Positions 60,953 to 64,000 of a stretch of DNA of 64,000 nucleotides are shown here, one piece after another. Source of the stretch: Litoribacter populi (GTDB lineage: Bacteria > Bacteroidota > Bacteroidia > Cytophagales > Cyclobacteriaceae); assembly GCF_007483685.1 (NCBI RefSeq), contig NZ_VMKN01000001.1:248001-312000 (forward strand). Reading direction: 5' to 3'. The notes beneath the pieces were generated by a model. That model was not told the DNA's origin and made no database searches. It saw only the letters and a list, made by a program, of their open reading frames with translations. The stretch's first letter is position 1. Every line of letters starts with the position of its first letter. The translations under genes and the position numbers were made by a program.

Positions 60953-61975
60953 TTATTCCATCACAAAAGGATAATCTTCCTGAACGTACACGTCCTTGAA
61001 GGCATCCTGCCCGTCAGGCCATGGTGACTCTTCAGCAAACTTCACCGCTTCGTCCACTTGCTTCTTCACCTTTTTATTGATCGCGTCGATCTCATCTTCG
61101 GTCAAGATATTATTGTCCAAAATGGTTTTCTTCACCTGCTCGATAGGGTCACGTTGCTTGTACTCTTCCACTTCTTCCCTAGTTCTGTACTTCTGGGGAT
61201 CTGACATGGAGTGACCTTTATAACGATAAGTTCTGAATTCGAGCAAAGTAGGACCATCTCCTTTTCTTGCTCTTTCGGCAGCTTCCGCCACTGCTTCGTG
61301 GATGGCTTCTACATTCATACCGTCCACTGGGAAGGAAGGCATGTCGTATGATTCACCTATAGTGGAAAGATCATCTACATTTGAAGATCTTTTTACCGCA
61401 GTACCCATTGCGTAACCGTTGTTTTCAATCACGAAAATAACAGGAGCCTTATAAAGCATCGCCAAGTTGAACGCCTCGTGAACTGCACCTTGCCTTACCG
61501 CACCGTCACCCATGTGACAGATGCAAAGATTTTTGGTCCCTCGGTATTTTTCGGCAAAGCCGATTCCAAGACCCATTGGTACTTGTGCACCTACGATTCC
61601 GTGGCCACCCATGAAGTTTACCTCTTTGTCAAAGATGTGCATAGAACCGCCTTTACCTTTGGTAGTGCCAGTAGCCTTACCAAAAAGCTCGGCCATTACA
61701 GCACCCGGATCAGTGCCTAGTCCCAGTGGGTGGGCATGGTCACGGTAAGCGGTGATCCACTTGTCATCTTTTTCAAGTGCGGTGATGGCACCGGAAGCAC
61801 AGGCCTCCTGCCCAATATATAAGTGACAGAAACCTCTGATCTTCTGCTGTCCATAAAGTTGGCCTGCCTTTTCCTCAAACCTCCTCATGAGCAACATGCT
61901 CTCATACCAATAGGTATAGGTCTCCTTTGAATATTTTGCTTTCGCCTTGGTTTTATTCGAACTCTTCTTCGCCAT
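60953..61975 (-). CDS. pdhA: Pyruvate dehydrogenase E1 component, alpha subunit
   Basis: The enzyme decarboxylates pyruvate using thiamine pyrophosphate (TPP). The 340-aa protein has RRFEEKAGQLYGQQKIRGFCHLYIGQEA, the TPP motif GDGAVRQGAVHEAFNLAMLYKAPVIFVIENNGY (GDG...NN), and the phosphorylation-loop-like SYRYKGHSMSDPQKYR. No beta subunit or E2 gene is adjacent, as often in Bacteroidota where they lie elsewhere. It has its own promoter and terminator. Confidence 0.95.
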   Translation of the reverse strand: MAKKSSNKTKAKAKYSKETYTYWYESMLLMRRFEEKAGQLYGQQKIRGFCHLYIGQEACASGAITALEKDDKWITAYRDHAHPLGLGTDPGAVMAELFGKATGTTKGKGGSMHIFDKEVNFMGGHGIVGAQVPMGLGIGFAEKYRGTKNLCICHMGDGAVRQGAVHEAFNLAMLYKAPVIFVIENNGYAMGTAVKRSSNVDDLSTIGESYDMPSFPVDGMNVEAIHEAVAEAAERARKGDGPTLLEFRTYRYKGHSMSDPQKYRTREEVEEYKQRDPIEQVKKTILDNNILTEDEIDAINKKVKKQVDEAVKFAEESPWPDGQDAFKDVYVQEDYPFVME

Positions 61976-62010
61976 ATCGAATTTTGTATAAATAGCCTAA
62001 GTTTGCGGGT

Positions 62011-62042
62011 CAAATATAGGCCATGTTTCGCTGATTAGCAAA
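62011..62042 (-). promoter_or_regulatory. Bacteroidota-type promoter of pdhA
   Basis: On the minus strand, -33 TTTG (62039-62042), a 20-nt spacer and -7 TATATTTG (62011-62018) match the consensus closely. It lies 35 nt before the ATG. Confidence 0.8.
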
Positions 62043-62145
62043 ACCTTTCCATGTTTTGGGAGCTGCTTCAGGCGCTTTTTAAAGGACATTGGTGTTTTCT
62101 ATATTGACGCATAAAACGTACTTTTACCACCCCAAACCAAACCTT

Positions 62146-63258
62146 ATGCACCTAAAAAACATCAAGCTCAACCAGTTCAAGAATTATAAACAGGAAAGAG
62201 CTGTGTTTTCGAAGGAAATCAATTGTTTTTTGGGAATGAATGGTAGCGGCAAAACCAATATTTTAGATGCCATTCATTATTTGTGTTTCACTCGCAGCGC
62301 TTTCAATACCATCGATTCTCAAAATATTCTTCACGAGGAAAGTTTTTTTACCATTGGAGGAGAATTTGAAAGGGAAGGGAAAGACCTTGAACTTAGATGC
62401 GTATTTGAGGCTGGAAAGAAAAAGCAGCTTATATTAAGCGGAAAACCATACGACAAGATGAGTGACCATATAGGGCTTTTTCCTGTTGTAATGATTGCTC
62501 CCGATGATATACAGCTTATAAAAGGGGGGAGTGAGGATAGGCGGAAGTTTGTCGATAGCATGCTTTCCCAGTTGGATAGAAATTATCTCCAGGCCCTTGT
62601 CCGCTACCAACATTTTCTCAAGCAGCGAAATGCTTTGTTGAAGCAATTTGCCGAAAGTGGCAAGTTTGATAAGGAGTTGCTTGAACCTTACAATCGGGAG
62701 TTGATTTCGCTGAGTCATGTCATCTATGCCAAAAGAATAGAGTTTATTGAAAACTTCAGCCCGAAATTGGAGCATCATTATAGGGTTATTTCTGATAGCA
62801 AGGAGGCCGTGACCGTCAGGTATGAAAGCCATTGTGACCCTGAAGGGTTTGAAAAGATGTTCAGGGAATCGCTACAGCGGGACTTGGCTTTAAAAAGGAC
62901 TAACAAAGGGATTCACCGGGATGATTTTGCTTTTGAGATAGATGGCTTTCCTTTGAAAAAATATGGATCTCAAGGTCAGCAGAAAAGCTACTTAATTGCT
63001 TTAAAATTATCCCAATTTCAGGTTCTGGAGGAAGGAATGGGTGTAAAGCCCATATTACTCTTAGATGACATTTTTGACAAACTTGATGATGCCAGAATAG
63101 AAAAGATGGTCAGCCTGGTGGCCGACCATCAGTTTGGGCAACTTTTTATAACTGATGCAAGGCCAGAGAGGTCCAAGCAGATTTTGTCTTCCATAGATGC
63201 GGAAAAGACTTTTTTCCGGATTGAAAAAGGAACAATTAGGCCGGAGCCTGAAGGTTAA
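62146..63258 (+). CDS. recF: DNA replication/repair protein RecF
   Basis: RecF loads RecA at gaps with RecO and RecR. The start is set at the ATG giving MHLKNIKLNQFKNYK. The 370-aa SMC-like ATPase has Walker A GMNGSGKTNILDAIHYLCFTRS, the signature KYGSQGQQKSYLIALKL and Walker B ILLLDDIFDKLDD. Length is normal. Its stop overlaps the convergent DoxX gene by 4 nt. Confidence 0.96.
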   Translation: MHLKNIKLNQFKNYKQERAVFSKEINCFLGMNGSGKTNILDAIHYLCFTRSAFNTIDSQNILHEESFFTIGGEFEREGKDLELRCVFEAGKKKQLILSGKPYDKMSDHIGLFPVVMIAPDDIQLIKGGSEDRRKFVDSMLSQLDRNYLQALVRYQHFLKQRNALLKQFAESGKFDKELLEPYNRELISLSHVIYAKRIEFIENFSPKLEHHYRVISDSKEAVTVRYESHCDPEGFEKMFRESLQRDLALKRTNKGIHRDDFAFEIDGFPLKKYGSQGQQKSYLIALKLSQFQVLEEGMGVKPILLLDDIFDKLDDARIEKMVSLVADHQFGQLFITDARPERSKQILSSIDAEKTFFRIEKGTIRPEPEG

Positions 63259-63671
63259 TACCTTTTTTTCTTCATCATCTGCCCATCCATAGAATATATT
63301 CCGGCTCCTCTGAGGAAAAGGAATATCCATGAAAGCAGAAACAGTAAAGGTAATTCCTTGTCAGAAAACCCTTCACCCGCATGCACCACAAAGGCGATTA
63401 CGAGCATGTTAATGATGAGGGGGATTAAAGCCAAGCGGGTGGCAAAGCCCAATGCCACCAAAATGGCGCAGAAAAATTCCGCGAAAATCACCAGTTGTAA
63501 GGAGAATGCCGAGCCTATGCCCAATGGGTCTGGGAATGATCCTAGCCGCTCACTGAAGTTGAGAATCTTGCCCCAGCCGTGTGTCATCATCATTAGTGAA
63601 ACCCCAACACGGAAAATGAGTAATCCTACGTCGGTGAAGAATGGGCGGGTGGAAAATATCATTTGTTTCAT
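63255..63671 (-). CDS. DoxX-family membrane protein
   Basis: The start is set at the ATG giving MKQMIFSTRPFFTDVGLL. The 138-aa protein has four hydrophobic segments: LLIFRVGVSLMMMTHGWGKIL, LQLVIFAEFFCAILVALGF, ALIPLIINMLVIAFVVHAG and LLFLLSWIFLFLRGAG. HGWGKI and the FAEFFCAILVALG block are typical of DoxX/YphA. Function unclear. Confidence 0.9.
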   Translation of the reverse strand: MKQMIFSTRPFFTDVGLLIFRVGVSLMMMTHGWGKILNFSERLGSFPDPLGIGSAFSLQLVIFAEFFCAILVALGFATRLALIPLIINMLVIAFVVHAGEGFSDKELPLLFLLSWIFLFLRGAGIYSMDGQMMKKKRY

Positions 63672-63816
63672 GATCGTATTATTTAGAAAAACTACTCCAC
63701 AATAAATATTCCGTTTAAAGATTACCAATTTTAAGATAAAAAGTTTAAACTCCTTTACCGTTGATCAAACAATCCCATCTTGGTCTAGTTGGCCTAATGT
63801 AGGAATCGGTTGAATT

Positions 63817-64000
63817 ATGGTAAAAATTGAAGCTTTAATGCCTATACATACTTTTGATGCACTGATGGAGGATATCCAGGGGCTAAAAGTACTGATGATA
63901 AATTTTTCGCAAGTTAGCAGCGTTGCTGTGCTGGGAAGCAAAGGAACACAATATCGAGGAGTGCCCTCCCCTTCAATTTTTGAGGAAAAAGTAAAGCTGG
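63817..64000 (+). CDS. PII-family nitrogen-regulator-like protein, N-terminal fragment
   Basis: The frame opens with ATG at 63817 and is still open at the window end (61 codons). The translation starts MVKIEALMPIHTFDALMEDI and runs to GTQYRGVPSP and EEKVKLE, matching the order of a PII/GlnB fold: MKxIEAIIRPxxxD, the T-loop Y-R-G and KVKIE. PII proteins bind ATP, ADP and 2-oxoglutarate and control nitrogen or carbon-uptake proteins. The T-loop is divergent and the rest is unseen, so the family assignment is provisional. Confidence 0.6.
   Translation, partial: MVKIEALMPIHTFDALMEDIQGLKVLMINFSQVSSVAVLGSKGTQYRGVPSPSIFEEKVKL

Overview
The window looks like a chromosomal segment of a Bacteroidota member, most likely order Cytophagales and family Cyclobacteriaceae (inference). 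The evidence is a SusC/SusD pair, DUF4221- and DUF4249-type lipoproteins, a type IX secretion (T9SS) sorting domain, a GldJ/GldK-like lipoprotein, TAnnTTTG promoter elements and A/T-rich leaders mostly lacking Shine-Dalgarno sequences. No phage, transposase, CRISPR array or rRNA was seen. One tRNA was found.

Layout. 1-7.3 kb: the 3' end of one susD-like gene, then a complete SusC/SusD outer-membrane uptake pair whose SusD is a close paralogue of the first, then a secreted conserved protein. 7.4-13 kb: YjbQ with a small antitoxin-like partner, radA and polA. 13-15.7 kb: two tandem paralogous small membrane proteins, an Arg/Asn-rich lipoprotein and a four-helix membrane protein. 15.8-24.6 kb: an amidase gene broken by one in-frame TGA, two lipoproteins, an AAA ATPase/DUF4143 gene overlapping tag, tRNA-Val and an M14 peptidase. 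24.7-31.3 kb: an FAD protein, an AEC transporter, PspC, a haem-binding lipoprotein, prfA, a GNAT enzyme and a Cys/Met PLP enzyme. 31.5-42 kb: a T9SS-exported repeat protein, an S9 peptidase, a GldJ-like lipoprotein and mfd. 42-47 kb: an orphan oxidase subunit III-like protein, hflK-hflC, an SRPBCC-like protein, a Fur-family regulator and an aspartyl protease/PDZ protein. 47-58 kb: a multi-PAS histidine kinase, a LemA-TPM-TPM operon, a sodium:solute symporter, a small membrane protein, a second M14 peptidase and a second P-loop ATPase. 58-64 kb: aspartate kinase, ribH, a TPR protein, pdhA, recF, DoxX and the start of a PII-like gene.

Most genes are housekeeping or surface-nutrition functions. 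The unusual content is mostly non-coding. The first 22 kb carry several families of dispersed intergenic repeats, and a MITE-like element with inverted ends occurs three times (15, 28 and 37 kb). Two unrelated orphan P-loop ATPases each sit directly behind their own short repeat array: 54-bp repeats of a hyphenated palindrome at 21.6 kb and a 14-bp tandem array at 56.8 kb. These two gene-plus-repeat cassettes are the best candidates for something undescribed. Four convergent gene pairs overlap by exactly 4 nt at their stop codons, one of them inside a shared terminator hairpin.
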